Source of the DNA: Krasilnikovozyma curviuscula
Lineage: Eukaryota; Basidiomycota; Tremellomycetes; Cystofilobasidiales; Mrakiaceae
NCBI GenBank assembly: GCA_014825775.1
Contig: MVAQ01000037.1
Span: 1-64,000, forward strand
Length of the DNA stretch: 64,000 nt
Direction: 5' to 3'
Part shown: in pieces, positions 34,474 through 46,248 of the stretch
Layout of the letters: every line of letters starts with the position of its first letter
Position numbering within the stretch: position 1 is the stretch's first letter
Notes under the pieces: model-generated
Told to the model about the DNA's origin: nothing
The model's input: only the letters and a program-made list of their open reading frames with translations
Databases searched by the model: none
Position numbers and translations under genes: made by a program

Positions 34474-36805
34474 ATGGAACGAAACAAAGAGCAGGATGAA
34501 AGTCTCCTCCTAGAGATCCCTGCCAAGTCTCAGCCTTCCAATAGGAAGCTGTTGGCTCTGATCATCATTTCCATCCTCAGTGCATTGACCGCCAGCCTGT
34601 ACCCCGACACACTCCTTATTTCGGCCACTTCTACTAAATTAGCCAGTTCCCAGATCATCAGAAACCCAACTTCACTCCTTAAGTGGTCAGAATGCGAGGG
34701 TGAAACCGGTTTCCTCTGCTCGAGTATCAAAGTTCCTCTGAACTGGGCGGAGCCTGTGGAAGGCGAGTTTGCAGAGGTCGCATTGATGATGTGGCCTGCT
34801 CAGAAGGAGAAAAGGAAAGGAACCATGGTTGGTCTCTTCATCTGTGTTGTAATATTGAAACGTTGTTTACGCTATGTTTCACTCCGCGTAGTTGGTTAAT
34901 CCTGGAGGTAAGTTTTCAACCCAATCTTTGGGCCCTTCAGATGAGCGTCTTACTTCAATATATATTCAGGTCCGGGAGGAAGTGGCACCTCGTACGTGTC
35001 GAGGGCTGGCAAAGGCCTGTCAGTGCTCACTTCAGGCGTCTACGATATCCTGGGTTTCGACCCTCGTGGAATCAACCGCACTAGTCCACAGGTGTATGCC
35101 TTTGACTCGGAATATGATCACGCGGTCTACACTGCGGGGATGGGCTTCGAGCTTTCGCACGACGCGACGCTCAAGCTCAATCTGTCCGATCCTCTCGATG
35201 TGAGTCGATCTTTTCCCCCGTTCTGACGTATCGCCCACTGAACCCCATTGATATCATATGTTTTTAGTATGCTGATGAAGAACGCCAGGTCAAGAAATCC
35301 CTCAAGCTGACAGAACTCATCCACGCCAAAACGATCGCAAAGGTAGGGGAGAAGACCATGAAAACGGTCAGCACGGCGTTTGTCGCTAGGGACATGAAAG
35401 CTATTCTTGATGCGCTTGGGAAAGGAGAGGAGGACCTCATCTACTGGGGTATGAGCTATGGTACTGTTCTTGGCGCTACATTCTCAGCCATGTTCCCGGA
35501 TAGAGTGCACCGGGTTGTTGTTGACGGAGTTTGCGGTCAGTTCATACCAGGTTGTTGGAGCTTTAGACCATTGTGACTTCTACTTACTTCTCTCATGTTT
35601 CTTGTCAGATTCCATCTCATTTACCAACGATATCGCCGCCTTTGGTAGATCAGCCGTTGTCGACAGTCAAAGCACTTTAGACCAGTTCTACGAACGATGC
35701 GCAGCTGCTGGTCCCGATAGATGTGCCCTCTCACCACCATCTACGTTTCAAGGCACGTCTGAGGAAGGGACAGATGTTGTGAGAGGGAAGGTCGCTGGTC
35801 TCATGAGCCAACTGTGGAGTGAGCCGATCGTGGTATTCGACTCGGAATGGACTGAAGGTGGTCTCATCACTCAAACTGATCTCCATTCAATGGTAAGACA
35901 GTCTCTATGATTCTTATACGTATGGTCATTCTGTTCTTACAACTCTCCAACTTGTTTCAAGCTCTTCCGCATCCTCTATGCTCCCACATCCTGGCAAGTA
36001 GCAGCAACTGCCATCGCTCAAGCCATTGCCTCACCCAGCAACGCAACCTCCCTCCTACTTGAAGTTCGCAAATCGTCTTCTCCCATCCCAGCGTCCCGAA
36101 AGGTCGACAAGTACAAGGGCAGAATCATTGGTGAGGGCAATGAGAACTTCTTCTCTGTCTACTGCAGCGACACCGAGCCTGCGGGCAACTTTACGGTGGA
36201 CGACTGGATCGCGATCGGTGCGGATGTCATGAGCAAATCGATGATTGGTGAGAAGTTCAGGGAGATGCTCATTGGGTGCGCGAGCTTCACCGACAGAGCG
36301 TACGAGAGGTTTTCGGGTCCTTGGACGAAGAGGGACGGATTGCAAAAGACCAAGAACAAGGTCCTTTTTGTCGGCAACACTTGGGATCCGTGAGTGCATT
36401 TACCACAGACTTTTTTTTTTAATAATGTGATGGAATGAACTAATACAAGATTGTCTTAACCTCGAATGACACCGCCCATCAATAACGCCCAGCGTGACCC
36501 CCCTCGCTTCAGCCCGTCTCATGGTTGACAGCTTCGGACTGGACTCGGCCAGTCTCTTGATCCACCATGGCAGGGGCCACTGCTCCGTCGCAGAGCCGTC
36601 TTTGTGTACTGCCAAGTACATCCGGGAGTATCTGGTCGACGGCGTCGTGCCTGACCATCAAACCGAATGTGAACCGGTCCCCGACTTCGTGTTCCCGCCT
36701 TCTAACTCCACCAATATCAGGGCTCTAAGTGTTGAGGACGCAGACTTGATTGAGGCGCTGGGTCTGTTGGAGAGAGATACAGATGGAAGGTTCTCGATAT
36801 GGTAG
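34474..36805 (+). CDS. TAP-like alpha/beta hydrolase (tripeptidyl aminopeptidase-type), copy 2
   Basis: Tandem paralogue, 175 bp downstream of copy 1 and in the same direction. A cytosolic start MERNKEQDESLLLEIPA precedes a membrane anchor (KLLALIIISILSALTASLY). The catalytic set is VNPGGPGGSGT, YDILGFDPRGINRTSP, the nucleophile elbow GMSYGTVLGATF (near 35450, in one uninterrupted exon), LFVGNTWDP (near 36370) and the His in GRGHCSV (near 36570). The final exon ends GRFSIW with TAG 36803-36805. The two copies share domain order and most introns but diverge in sequence, so the duplication is not recent. Likely an extracellular or membrane-bound exopeptidase; substrate preference is unknown. 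Sequons such as NRTS and NATS suggest secretion-pathway glycosylation. Confidence 0.93.
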
Positions 36806-37382
36806 CAGCTTAGCGTGGTTTTCTTCCTTTATGTATATACCGTTCTCTTTTATCGGAAGTGAGCAGATTCAGAGAAGAAGACGGTCACATCTATTTCTTT
36901 TTATCCTTGTGCGTGGGTGGGTCGAAACTACAAGCGACGTCCCAGCCATGGGCCAGTGCTGTCAAAAAACGCAAAGCTGGCAACAGCTACAAACATGTTC
37001 GGCAGGTGGGTGAATCAACAAGGTGCGCGTTTTCATTTCTTAAAAAGGTCTGAAACATGTATCGGGTCTGAAGAAAAAGGTGGAGTCAAAGTCAAACCAA
37101 GAAAAAAAAAAAAAACACAAAAAAAAAACATGACTTTCAAAAGTACAAGTTTCGGTAGCTCTCTCTCTCTGTGCTGCCGCGCACCACTGTTGAGCCCCCA
37201 GAAGTCTTGGCGCGGGCAGCGAGGCTACGATGGTCCACATGGGGAAAAGGCGAGACCCTCTCCAAACCAGAGTAGAGAGTATATAAGCGCAGGAAGCAAC
37301 ACCCTCTTTCTTATGTTGTTACACACTTTCATACCGTTTCCTACTTCCCGCTCTTCCTTTCACACAAACTCGCCAGTTGCCC
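36806..37382. promoter_or_regulatory. Upstream region of the GPI-protein gene
   Basis: 577 bp holding the hydrolase 3' flank and the next promoter. It includes an A-rich run at about 37101-37130 and a TATA box at 37280. No separate gene is visible. Confidence 0.5.
37280..37286 (+). promoter_or_regulatory. TATA box
   Basis: TATATAA lies 97-103 bp upstream of ATG 37383, a good core-promoter position for the cysteine-rich GPI protein gene. The assignment rests on sequence and spacing. Confidence 0.5.
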
Positions 37383-38997
37383 ATGAACCTCCTGCTTGTT
37401 CTAGTGTATGGCATTGCGGCTTTCACAGGTGCGCCGCCCCACAGAGCAGATTTGTTGCGAGTATGGAGTCTTGTGGTTCCATCGTGCTGACTGACAGCTT
37501 CTCTGTGAACGGACCCTCCCAGTGTCAACGCGCGGTGCCGTCATTTACTACACCTTCTCGGTCTCCCCTTCCAATGGCGTTCTCTCCAGCTGCATCGAAG
37601 GGTCCGCTCCTGTGATGCCCAGCGGAGGCTACTGTGTCGGCAGCAGTTGCACCTGGCCGGCGACAGTCAAGCCTGTCTTTTGCACTGGCGTCCAGTGCGG
37701 TGGGTCGGCCTTCCCGTACCCCAACACCGGCAGGGCCGTCGTATGCGATGGAAATGTAAGGAAGGTGGGTACCAACGTAGCATTCGATGCCGCGCTCAAC
37801 GCTGGCCAGTTCGGGTCCTTCTTCGTGAGTCCTTTGTTTACAACTACCGATCGCGGCACGCGCTGGAGTCGCTGACGCCTGTTCTTCTGTCATTTTTCTC
37901 CAGTTGTGTGCCGTTGATAAACCCATCAGCAGTGCTGGCTTCGGTACCTCTAACGTCAACAGTGTTCTTTACGGATGCGGTTGCGCGTGAGTGTTTATTA
38001 TTATTATTATTATTGCTGTTATTGAGGAGTCCACGCTCGCTCGGCTTATACTTCTCGCTTTTCTGCTGTTATGCGCCCGTTAAAAGTGTTTGTGGTACTA
38101 CCTTTGTCTCCAACACAAACAACGTCAGATGTAACTTCGCCGAGTACGTGAACCTCTCTTCTTTCTCTGCAAAATCTTTGCCCTCTCGCCTCACCTCACC
38201 TCCTCGTTCCTTCCCGCCCTCACACAAGGTCCTGCGGTCAAGGATCTCTCGGACAACCTACCGCAGATAGTCTTGACTCTTCGTGTATGGTTCCTCAGTA
38301 TCTCGGACTCAATAGCACCACCAACGCTGTCATCTCCATCTCATCAAACAACTCTCTGATTAGTTGCGCCGGTATGTCATCTCTTGTCAGAACATATAAG
38401 CAGCAAACTGTGGGATAACATATTTTCTGACCATTTTGCATATCGCTTCTCTATTTTTGTTTCTGTTTGACTGCTCCAGGCAACCAGTATCCGGTTACCC
38501 ATTGCTCGTCTGGAGCCTATAATACTGGAATGGTGCAGTGTTCATGCTCCGGGGGCACCGCCCTTGGTCAGAATCCTTGCGGTATTGCAGCAGCCGTATG
38601 TTCAATGCCTTATGTTTAGTACTGCTCTACACTCCTGCAGTTTTACTGACACTCTTTGTAACACTCTACTTTCGGATCACCAGGGTGGCTCTGCGACTAC
38701 CACAACGAGTACCGCCGCCGGACAAAAAACTGGTACTAAGACCAGCACGACTTCGACCGTGAGTTTCTATGTGGACTCATTTTTCGAGGCAAAAATCCAA
38801 GGTGCTGATATGGTGGATTCGAATGTTTCAAGGGTACTGCAGGTCTCGATACCAGTAAGAGTGGGGCTTCCGCCACTTCATCTGCAGCGACCTCAACACC
38901 CATCAAGGCTTCGTCTGCTATTTCGGTCGCATCGAGATACTCCCTTGGATTGTCTGCCACCAGTCTGATCGTTATTATCTCCTTTTTTCTCGCCTGA
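37383..38997 (+). CDS. Cysteine-rich, Ser/Thr-rich secreted protein with predicted GPI anchor (family not recognised)
   Basis: Eight or so short exons, all joining in phase. Exon 1 (37383-37428) encodes the signal peptide MNLLLVLVYGIAAFT. The second exon opens at 37523 with VSTRGAVIYYTFSV. The mature region carries 18 cysteines by my reading, including SYG-free pairs such as YGCGCAVCG and VQCSCSGG, and an even number suits nine disulphides. A Thr/Ser-rich stalk follows (near 38690-38930). The end has a serine-rich site and a hydrophobic tail, SLIVIISFFLA with stop TGA 38995-38997, typical of a GPI-attachment signal. The protein should sit on the cell surface or wall. I do not recognise the cysteine spacing as CFEM, hydrophobin or another named fungal family. 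One intron holds a TTA microsatellite. Confidence 0.8.
37995..38014 (+). repeat. (TTA)n microsatellite in an intron
   Basis: About six to seven TTA units lie immediately after the donor of an intron of the cysteine-rich GPI protein gene. Length variation would leave the coding sequence untouched. Confidence 0.75.
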
Positions 38998-39259
38998 AAC
39001 GCTCTTTTAGATACATCTAAGTGCTCTTAGCTCGTGCTGTCGCTAGAATGCTTCGGACGCACAATCTGCTGATTGGAGAGATATAGAGTTGGAGAGTTCT
39101 CAATGGATAGCGTTAGAGGTTTAATGAAATCAAGAAAAATATACAGTTTTCCTTTATTGGAGTCCAGATCTACAAGGAGATGGAAGATTACATATCACAT
39201 GCAGCCATGACCGGAGAAATGTACAACAACGAACAGTCTTTTCGTCAGCGTCAACCTGA

Positions 39260-40706
39260 CTACTTCCAAACCTTTATCTCTGCTAACCCCTTTCTAAGCA
39301 TCTTACCAACAGCCTTCCCACCCAATGGCACCCGCAGGTCCTCACCATCAGCACAAACGATCCTGCTTCCGACATTATTTTCCCCATCGTCTCTCGTCGG
39401 TATCCACTCAAACCCACCAACACGATAGATTTCAACAACACCTTCACCACCGTCTCTACAGCCGTCATCCGTTGTGGCAAGAAGGGGATAGTTAACGTGC
39501 GCCCCGTCTTTGTACGCTCTTCCGAGGGTTTCTTTGACGACGTCGCCCCATTTGTCGTCGGATGAGTGAGAGGATGGCGAAAGAGATCGAAGGGGACGGA
39601 GGACTGTGATTTCAATGCATTCAGATGGGGGAGGATGGGTCTTGAGCAGCGGGGATATGACGAATCTATACATGACCAGGAAGGATATGAGGTTGGGACA
39701 AATGGATAGGGGTAAACCAGATGACAACGAAGAGGGAGAAAGTAATAGAAGAAGAGAAACTTACGTAGGTTCCAGTCTATCAACCACCGTTGTGCTCAAA
39801 AAGTATGCAAATGGTCCTTCCAACTGAACATCCCCATGAATCACCTCGAACGCGCCTTTCGACAGCGACCACCGACTGACACCGCCGACATCCTCCACTG
39901 GTAGAAGCTTCACACTCGCATCCCATCGTTCAGTCATTACACGTGCCGCTGCCATTTTGAACCGTTCTAGTCCTGGGTGCTCGGCGCGGAGAGATTCTGA
40001 GATGGAGAGAAGGTTGGAGTGAAGGGAGGTGGAGAGGACGATGTGGGTGAGAGTAGATACAGGTGTTTCTACTGATGTGGAAGAGGACGGTGGGTACAAG
40101 GTTGTGTGTGTGAGTGGTAGCCCGACTGTCGCTTCGGTTGACGTTGGGCTGGCCAGCTGTCCGAGGAACGTCTTGAGACTCGATAGCCGATCAACTTCTT
40201 TTTCTGAGTCCCCTGACTTTGGATAAAGCGAGTTGAATAGTGCATTGGCCGTTCCACACGGCAAGATGATGAGTTCGACTTTGGGGTTGCCAGTCGACGA
40301 TGTGGGGTCGATGAGGCCCTGTATGAGTTCGTGAGCTGTTCCGTCACCTCCAGCAACAATAATCTGAACTGATTCGCTTGCCGAACTTGAGCGGATGAGC
40401 TTCCCTATCCGAATCCCATCGTTCTCTCGTTCAGTACGGTACGCTGTGTAGGGAACTAAGGCAGAGTCCAAAAGAGGCAAGACTTCGGTAGAAACGACTA
40501 AGGAAGACACAAAATTCAGTATGATGAGGCTCATCTTGCACACTGAAGCCCATTCTCAACGCACAAGATTCTGTTTTTCGAGGTCCACTTGCTGGCGAGA
40601 GACAAATGGCGACACAAGGCGGAAGACAAGCACATTTCAGTTCTTAGAGACAGTGACAGCTATACAACCAAACAGACTGACCAGGATTGATGATGACAAA
40701 GACCAT
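39260..40706 (-). CDS. Diacylglycerol/sphingoid-base kinase-like protein (DAGK catalytic domain)
   Basis: Minus-strand gene. Exon 1 (40706-40682) encodes MVFVIINP; a 27-nt exon 2 (40591-40565) adds ASGPRKTES; exon 3 starts at 40497. Together they form the NPxSG motif that opens DAGK catalytic domains. The nucleotide-binding signature VAGGDGTAHE (near 40350) and LPCGTANALFNSLYP (near 40240) follow. The last intron is near 39770-39665. The protein ends GLAEIKVWK at 39260. Family members phosphorylate diacylglycerol, ceramide or sphingoid bases with ATP on membranes; which lipid applies here cannot be decided. At roughly 430 residues it lacks a visible C1 or PH domain, so it resembles fungal LCB-kinase-like stand-alone enzymes. 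The start is placed at the first ATG before the motif, since the region upstream is the end of BMT2. Confidence 0.85.
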
Positions 40707-41008
40707 AGCTAGGACACTGAGGCGAGACAGGCTCCAGAGCTGTGAAACGACATCTCTGGTTAGTTCCAGCTCGTCTCCAGCTCGTCACCACAATGAAATT
40801 AACAGACAGGAAATCCGCTGCAGCTTAAGAATACGAAAAGGAGGTATACTCACAATCAAACGTGTCACAAGCTATCAGTCGATGCCAAGGTTTGTTGTCA
40901 CCAGCTCGTTTCGAGGGATTGATTTTCTTGTGGCGCTTCGCGCTTGTTCTAATCAAATCTAGTCGTACCCTTCCAGCATACAGGTCATTTAAATAAGCGA
41001 ATGAAATC
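40707..41008. other. Short intergenic spacer
   Basis: 302 bp between two minus-strand genes. It should hold the promoter of the lipid-kinase gene and the 3' flank of BMT2. No distinct motif is visible. Confidence 0.4.
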
Positions 41009-42403
41009 TTAAAGAACAATCCCGAAATTATTCTTCCCCGGTCCGTCCTCAATTATCTTCCTTTTGCCAAACATGACATGTTCACTACCCGTCACACCAC
41101 CAACATTCCTATAGAGGTAATAAGCAACTCCTTTCCCTCCTTTCCCCTCCTTGAATGATTTCCCACCAGATTCATTAGTTTCAGAAGAAGCCAGCGTGGA
41201 TGGAGAAGGCTTCACTTTGAGGCGCGAGGCGACTTCTTCATATCCGATACTAACCATGAGAGATTTTAGGTACGATGGCGACATATATCTCGAGTTGACT
41301 ATGCAAGGTGTTGGAAGAACGAGAAAAAGAAGCGAAGGCGATGATGTGGGAGAGTAAGGATGGAGGAAAGAGAGCGTGCGTCGAAGCATCGCGCCTTGAT
41401 ATAACAAGATCAAGAGCAGACCACACCATTAGTGTAAATTCAGATCTGAAATATCTGTGAGAGGTCAGATTGCAGCTTACCTCGTCCATCAGCAGTCGGT
41501 ACAAAGTTCAACACCAAGCTACAACTGACGACATCGAACTTCTCGTCCTCGATCTTCGGCACAGGACGCTCCATGAAATCCTGTTCTGTAACATTTGGAT
41601 CTTCAGACCGGAGATCGATGCAAGTTGGCAGGATCCAAGATGACTGATTGGCGTAGTTGTCAGAACGCAGAGCGCCGATTTCGAGGAGTCTGAACGACGG
41701 AAAACAATTGAAGCACATGAGCCTCTAGCAACTTTGTTGATGAAAGAGATATTTATATTTGAGACGTACTTCAGAGGAGGTTGACCAGCTCGAGGGTAAG
41801 GGGGGTCAAATACTTCTTTCGAACGCAACCACGAAACCAACACATGAGATGAATCTCCACCTCTATCCTTCGACTGTCCCAACTTCGATGCTAAATTTAT
41901 AACAAAAACCATTAGCTGATCCGCGTCATCACACTTTGTTCAGAGAACCGCTAGATGCTCACCTCTTTGGTACCACTCCAGCCCGCCGAGCTCGACCATT
42001 TCCTTCTCGATCTCATCTAACTCCGCGACCTTTTCATCATGCACAGAGTGAGCTTGAACTTCCTTTTGTTTGCCCTTTCCTTTGAGAGCTGATGTAGCTG
42101 GAGGTGGTAGTGTAGCGAGTAGACTCTTCAGCTGGGCCTGTTTCTTGAGCAAGAGGTGGAATCGACGAACTAAAAGGCAGATGCCAGATAGTTAATAACA
42201 GATCATTATGAGAATGCTTCCGAGATTTACTTACTGGTTGTTCTCGTAGCTAAAGCTGAAGAGCCCTTGACTTTCTTTGATTTCGTTCCGCTATTGCTGT
42301 TGCTGCTGCTGCTATTGGTCCCAGAAGCTGAGACTTTGCTCGATGAAGCAGCAGAAGTGATGGGTTGCTTCCTTTTCTTCACTGCTGATTTTAATTTGGG
42401 CAT
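41009..42403 (-). CDS. BMT2: 25S rRNA (adenine-N1)-methyltransferase, Bmt2-like
   Basis: Minus-strand spliced gene starting MPKLKSAVKKRKQ at 42403. A basic, Ser/Asn-rich N-terminus suits nucleolar targeting. The family signature follows: LEWYQRASKLGQS, then RGGDSSHVLVSWL (near 41840), LLEIGALRSDNYANQS (S-adenosylmethionine loop, near 41680), IDLRSEDPNVTEQDFMERP and DVVSCSLVLNFVP (near 41520). The C-terminus contains LRRTLSFLHP and SLLFLVLPTPCIVNSRYM. Bmt2 methylates N1 of one adenine in helix 65 of the large rRNA (A2142 in yeast). All motif blocks are present and in order. The CDS ends at 41009. Confidence 0.93.
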
Positions 42404-43743
42404 CTAGGTGAGCAGCCAGTCTGAATTAACGCTGGTACTGAGCCGGGTATTAGGAACGCTAGAAAATTTCACCAAACCGGTCGTTCAAAATATCTAATTA
42501 GGCCAGTAGTAAAGATATGCCACGCTTATGCAGAGCAATGTTGATTGGGTGCCTATTTGACCGGCTAGTTGCCGTTTCAGTGAAATTGCTGGATTTCTAT
42601 ATGATGGCGGACAGAGCTTTGCAGAAGTGGTCGATCAGCATCAGAGGTTGCCAGGAGGCAACGTCTACAGAAAAAGGAATGGATAACTCTTGGTACTCGC
42701 AGTTTAAACTGAAACTGAATAGAAACTCACATCGGTAAGTGAGGGGAGTCAAAACAAAAGTGATTGAGGAAGAGCCTGGGGTAAAAAGTGACTTAGGCAT
42801 TGAGGTGCTCAGACCACCTGCGGTAAATATGTGTTTAGAACAACTTGGATTTTTCCTTATAAGAATGCGCTTGAATTCAGCAACAGCGAGGGGGCGAGCT
42901 TGTGGCCTCACTTCGCAACTTCCGAGTTTGTTTACCTAACAAAGCAACGAATCATCGCGGACTTTTTGAAGGATCAGAAACCAGTCTCAATCTAAGAGAA
43001 AAGTAAAACCGGAACTACTGAATATTTTAGTTCGCTTTTGTCTCGAGGGCTGTGACTAGGATGATAGTTATACTTGGTGGGCAGCTGTCTCTTTGGCCAT
43101 CGATCAAAATATTCCACACCTCACGTTAATTCAATTGTACAACTGTAATAGATTGCACTTTTGTAGCGATTACCTCATAGATAGGGATGGGTTTATTTTT
43201 TGTTGTGGTTGCGCGCCGCAAGACTTTCATTTTTTTAAATGACAGCTGAGGAACCAAAATGAGGTGTCACTTCCTCATTGAAGAAGCAGTATTACCTCAT
43301 TTCCTTTGATAGTGAAAACACTTTTCTTAAATAAACACTTATGCTTGGCCATCCGATGACACCTTTCCTCCCACAGTTTTTGTTTACTTTCTCCCTTTCA
43401 GCCATCTGTGTGAGGGGTCGTCTGTCACCATAGCATTACACAAACACGACCTGAATTAATTGTGAATAGTTATCGCTAAGATAAGTTATTACAGCAAGAA
43501 ATACAAAAGCAAGCTGTTGCAATTATGCCTATCCGAAGATCAACACCTAAAACGAGAAGAAACAGCGTCCACGGGGTCTACACAGAGAGAGAGATAAAGA
43601 GATGAGATCAAGAACAAAAAAGTGACAGGGAAGGAACTAATGCGAAGGCTCTAAAGGATACCTGTTGGCAACTGATTCTGCAGGCGTCAAAAGACCTGAA
43701 CGCCTTCCGAATCTGGACCCAAAAATTCAGCTCCTCACAAACT
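42404..43743. other. Intergenic, no gene seen
   Basis: 1.34 kb, AT-rich toward the right. It should hold the BMT2 promoter and the 3' flank of the PL14-like gene. A 104-codon minus frame (42911-42597) has no recognisable feature. Confidence 0.5.
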
Positions 43744-45397
43744 CTAAGCAGTGACAGAGATCATGAACAGCGACCAGGCGATAAAAGCCCCTCCTACGAT
43801 CCAAGAGCTGACGGACGTTGCTGGTGAAGCAGCGCTCTTAGCGCCAATGGTTCCTCCTGACCCTGTCGCCTGCTGAACACCCCCGTACAGAGCAAAGTCC
43901 TTGAAATACGTCGTCTGATTTTGAGGACCTTTGTTTAGAGGGTTTAAAAATACGAGTTAGAAAGCAATTTCAACGCAAAAGTTGGCACCACGCAAGCCAC
44001 ATATGGATAATTGAAGAGACATGAGAGCACTCACTTCCATATGTCGCGTCGCTTCCGCCAAAGAATGTCGAGAAAAATAGTCCCAGTCCACCACTCAAAG
44101 AACTACTGCTCCTCAACTCCAAGTTTGTGAAGCTTAGCGCGAGTGTGTTGTTATAATAGAGCTTGACGACGCCGTTAGCGATGGTCGGGTCGTTGAGTTG
44201 GACATAGAGCGAAATGGGATTCCATTGGCCGCTGAGAAAGGAGAAGGAGCCTCGGGCGAGAGAAGTACCGTAGTCTGAGTTACAGATGACATTGGATGCG
44301 GTACAAATGGAAGGTGAGGTTCCGTTCGTTGGGATGTAAGCATAAACTGAGGACACGAGAATTACCACCAATCAATTAAAAGTCAGCAAACGAACGTATA
44401 AGTAAGTAGTATAGTTGAGTATATGCTGACCTTCTCCAGCGCCAGACTGGCGCCACATTAACCTCGTTGAGAAACACGAAGTTCCATCCGTCTCGCTACC
44501 ACCTGAGCAGCCACCAGTAGCTGGTCCACCTCTCAGGCCAGGTAACTAAAGTCAACCACAGCACACAAAAAGAACAATACGTGATCAGGATCTTGATGAA
44601 AAGTGATCCGCGCTCTGCTTTTATAAATATCCTGAAGGAGGTGTAAATAGATTGCTCACCTTTCCTCCCAATTGGTACCCAAACCCACTACTGAAAGCGA
44701 CTGAGTATGAAAGCAGCATAGACTGTAAGGGGGTGCCTGTTGTTGAGTTGAGAGGGACAGACTGTGTTTTCATCCGCGTAGCCGAGACGAGACAGAATAT
44801 CAGGACAACGCTGACGGCGAGCAAAGAGTTGGAAGAACACGAAGAAACGAAGACTTTTACTCACATAGAATTGAGCTCCTCCGTTACCTGATCCACCGTA
44901 GGACCCTTGAGCATAGGTTACTTGAAGCACTGGAGATGTGCTTGAGGAGTCGAAAGGGTCGTTTACGAATGAGAGGTCAGAGCCACCTGCTTGGACCTAA
45001 TGACACCACGACAGGACCGACCAACAGATACAATCAGCCATTTTAACCAAATATGAAAAGAGGTATGGAAAAGGTCATCCAACGAAAAAAAGTAAGCGAC
45101 AACACGCCAAGAGGTGGTCCTGGCTTGTCAAGCAGCATGGGCTCACTGCCCCCACCCCTGCACTGAATAGAAACAGGCACTGACCTTTCCACCTATCAGA
45201 TTCCAATTAGAGGCCATATACGACTGCGTCTTAGATGAGGAGGACACGGTGCTGGTTGGAAAAGGGTAGGTGTATGAATAGTTCAAGCTGTTTGAAGAAG
45301 CAATTTGAGCTGGTGTGTCTGCTGAGACGGACGTTGAGGCCATGAGAATAAGGGCTAAGGAGCCCAGTAGGTGGGCCGAGGGAGGATGGAAGACCAT
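43744..45397 (-). CDS. Polysaccharide lyase family 14-like secreted protein with GPI-type tail
   Basis: Minus-strand gene of about six exons starting MVFHPPSAHLLGSLALIL, a signal peptide with likely cleavage after ADA/SVSA. The mature domain has VLQVTYAQGSYGGSGNGGAQFY, FSSGFGYQLGGKLPGLRGG, CFSTRLMWR (near 44460), GAGEVYAYIP and YGTSLARGSFSFLSGQWN (near 44240). This series is the core of fungal PL14-type beta-jelly-roll proteins. PL14 enzymes cleave uronate polysaccharides by beta-elimination, but the natural substrate of basidiomycete members is mostly unknown and some may act on the fungal wall itself. The C-terminus ends in a serine/alanine-rich site and a hydrophobic tail (SWIVGGAFIAWSLFMISV), suggesting GPI anchoring. 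A catalytic set cannot be confirmed from sequence alone. Confidence 0.85.
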
Positions 45398-46248
45398 GAG
45401 ATGGCGAAGCAACGGGAAAAGATCGAAAAGTTAGGAAGATGCTGTTGCGAGGCACACGAGCGTTTCCAAAGTTCACTTGGTTCTGCAATTGAACGGACTC
45501 AGTGGCGCGTCCGCTCGCTTTTTAAAACAGATACGATTGGAATATCATAGGTAACTTTGCTTCTATATACAGCTTTTGTTTAGAGCTACTGCTGCGAAGG
45601 AAGTTCTGTCAGCCCGCTGGCGCGCGCGATTTGTTTTTTTTTTCGTCTCAGCCACAGGAAACAAAGTTCAAACAGCTAATTCTCTCGAAGACAGCTTAAA
45701 ACCTACATAAAGAAAACATTATTTCATTACAACAGTGTGGGTATATGTGAGAAAGACCAGAGCCGGGTGAGTGTTGACAAAGTCAGCTCCTGCTTCGTTT
45801 GTTAGCCTACAAGTTGTCAACCTATCTAACCTATACTTCCCCTCGCTTAGGATAGCCCCCCGGTTTCCTTCCCTTCACACCGATTTCAATGCTATTTTTT
45901 CTTAAGATTTTCTCAGACAGCTCAGTGTGGGGCGATTTCTCGCTATGTGTTTGCGATTACCAGCGATGACTCTGATCTCCTCAACTAGTTGACACTCAGA
46001 CCTTGATGTCTAGCGTGTCACTTCCTCGAACATTGTCAACCCAAACCTAAACGGCCACGAAAGACTTTCATACAGAAGCACACAGCGTAAACAGGGCAGA
46101 CGGTCCTGCCACAGAAAGACGTGGCGCTGTGGCACCATGTTGCCCGTACTACGCGCGCGACTTGGCCGAGGACATGAGCCTGATCATTCCTCACCTTCAT
46201 CACCCACCTGGTTCTTATACCCCATCTCTTCTCTACATCTTCCTCAAC
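45398..46248. promoter_or_regulatory. Divergent promoter region
   Basis: 850 bp between the PL14-like gene (-) and the double-GFA gene (+). AT-rich with no unmistakable element. An alternating CG run (cgcgcgcg) lies near 45622. Confidence 0.45.

Noticed and set aside
31827..36805. Recent tandem duplication with possible gene conversion between the two hydrolases
   Set aside because: Protein sequences have diverged widely and intron content differs, so the duplication looks old; I see no tract of near identity.
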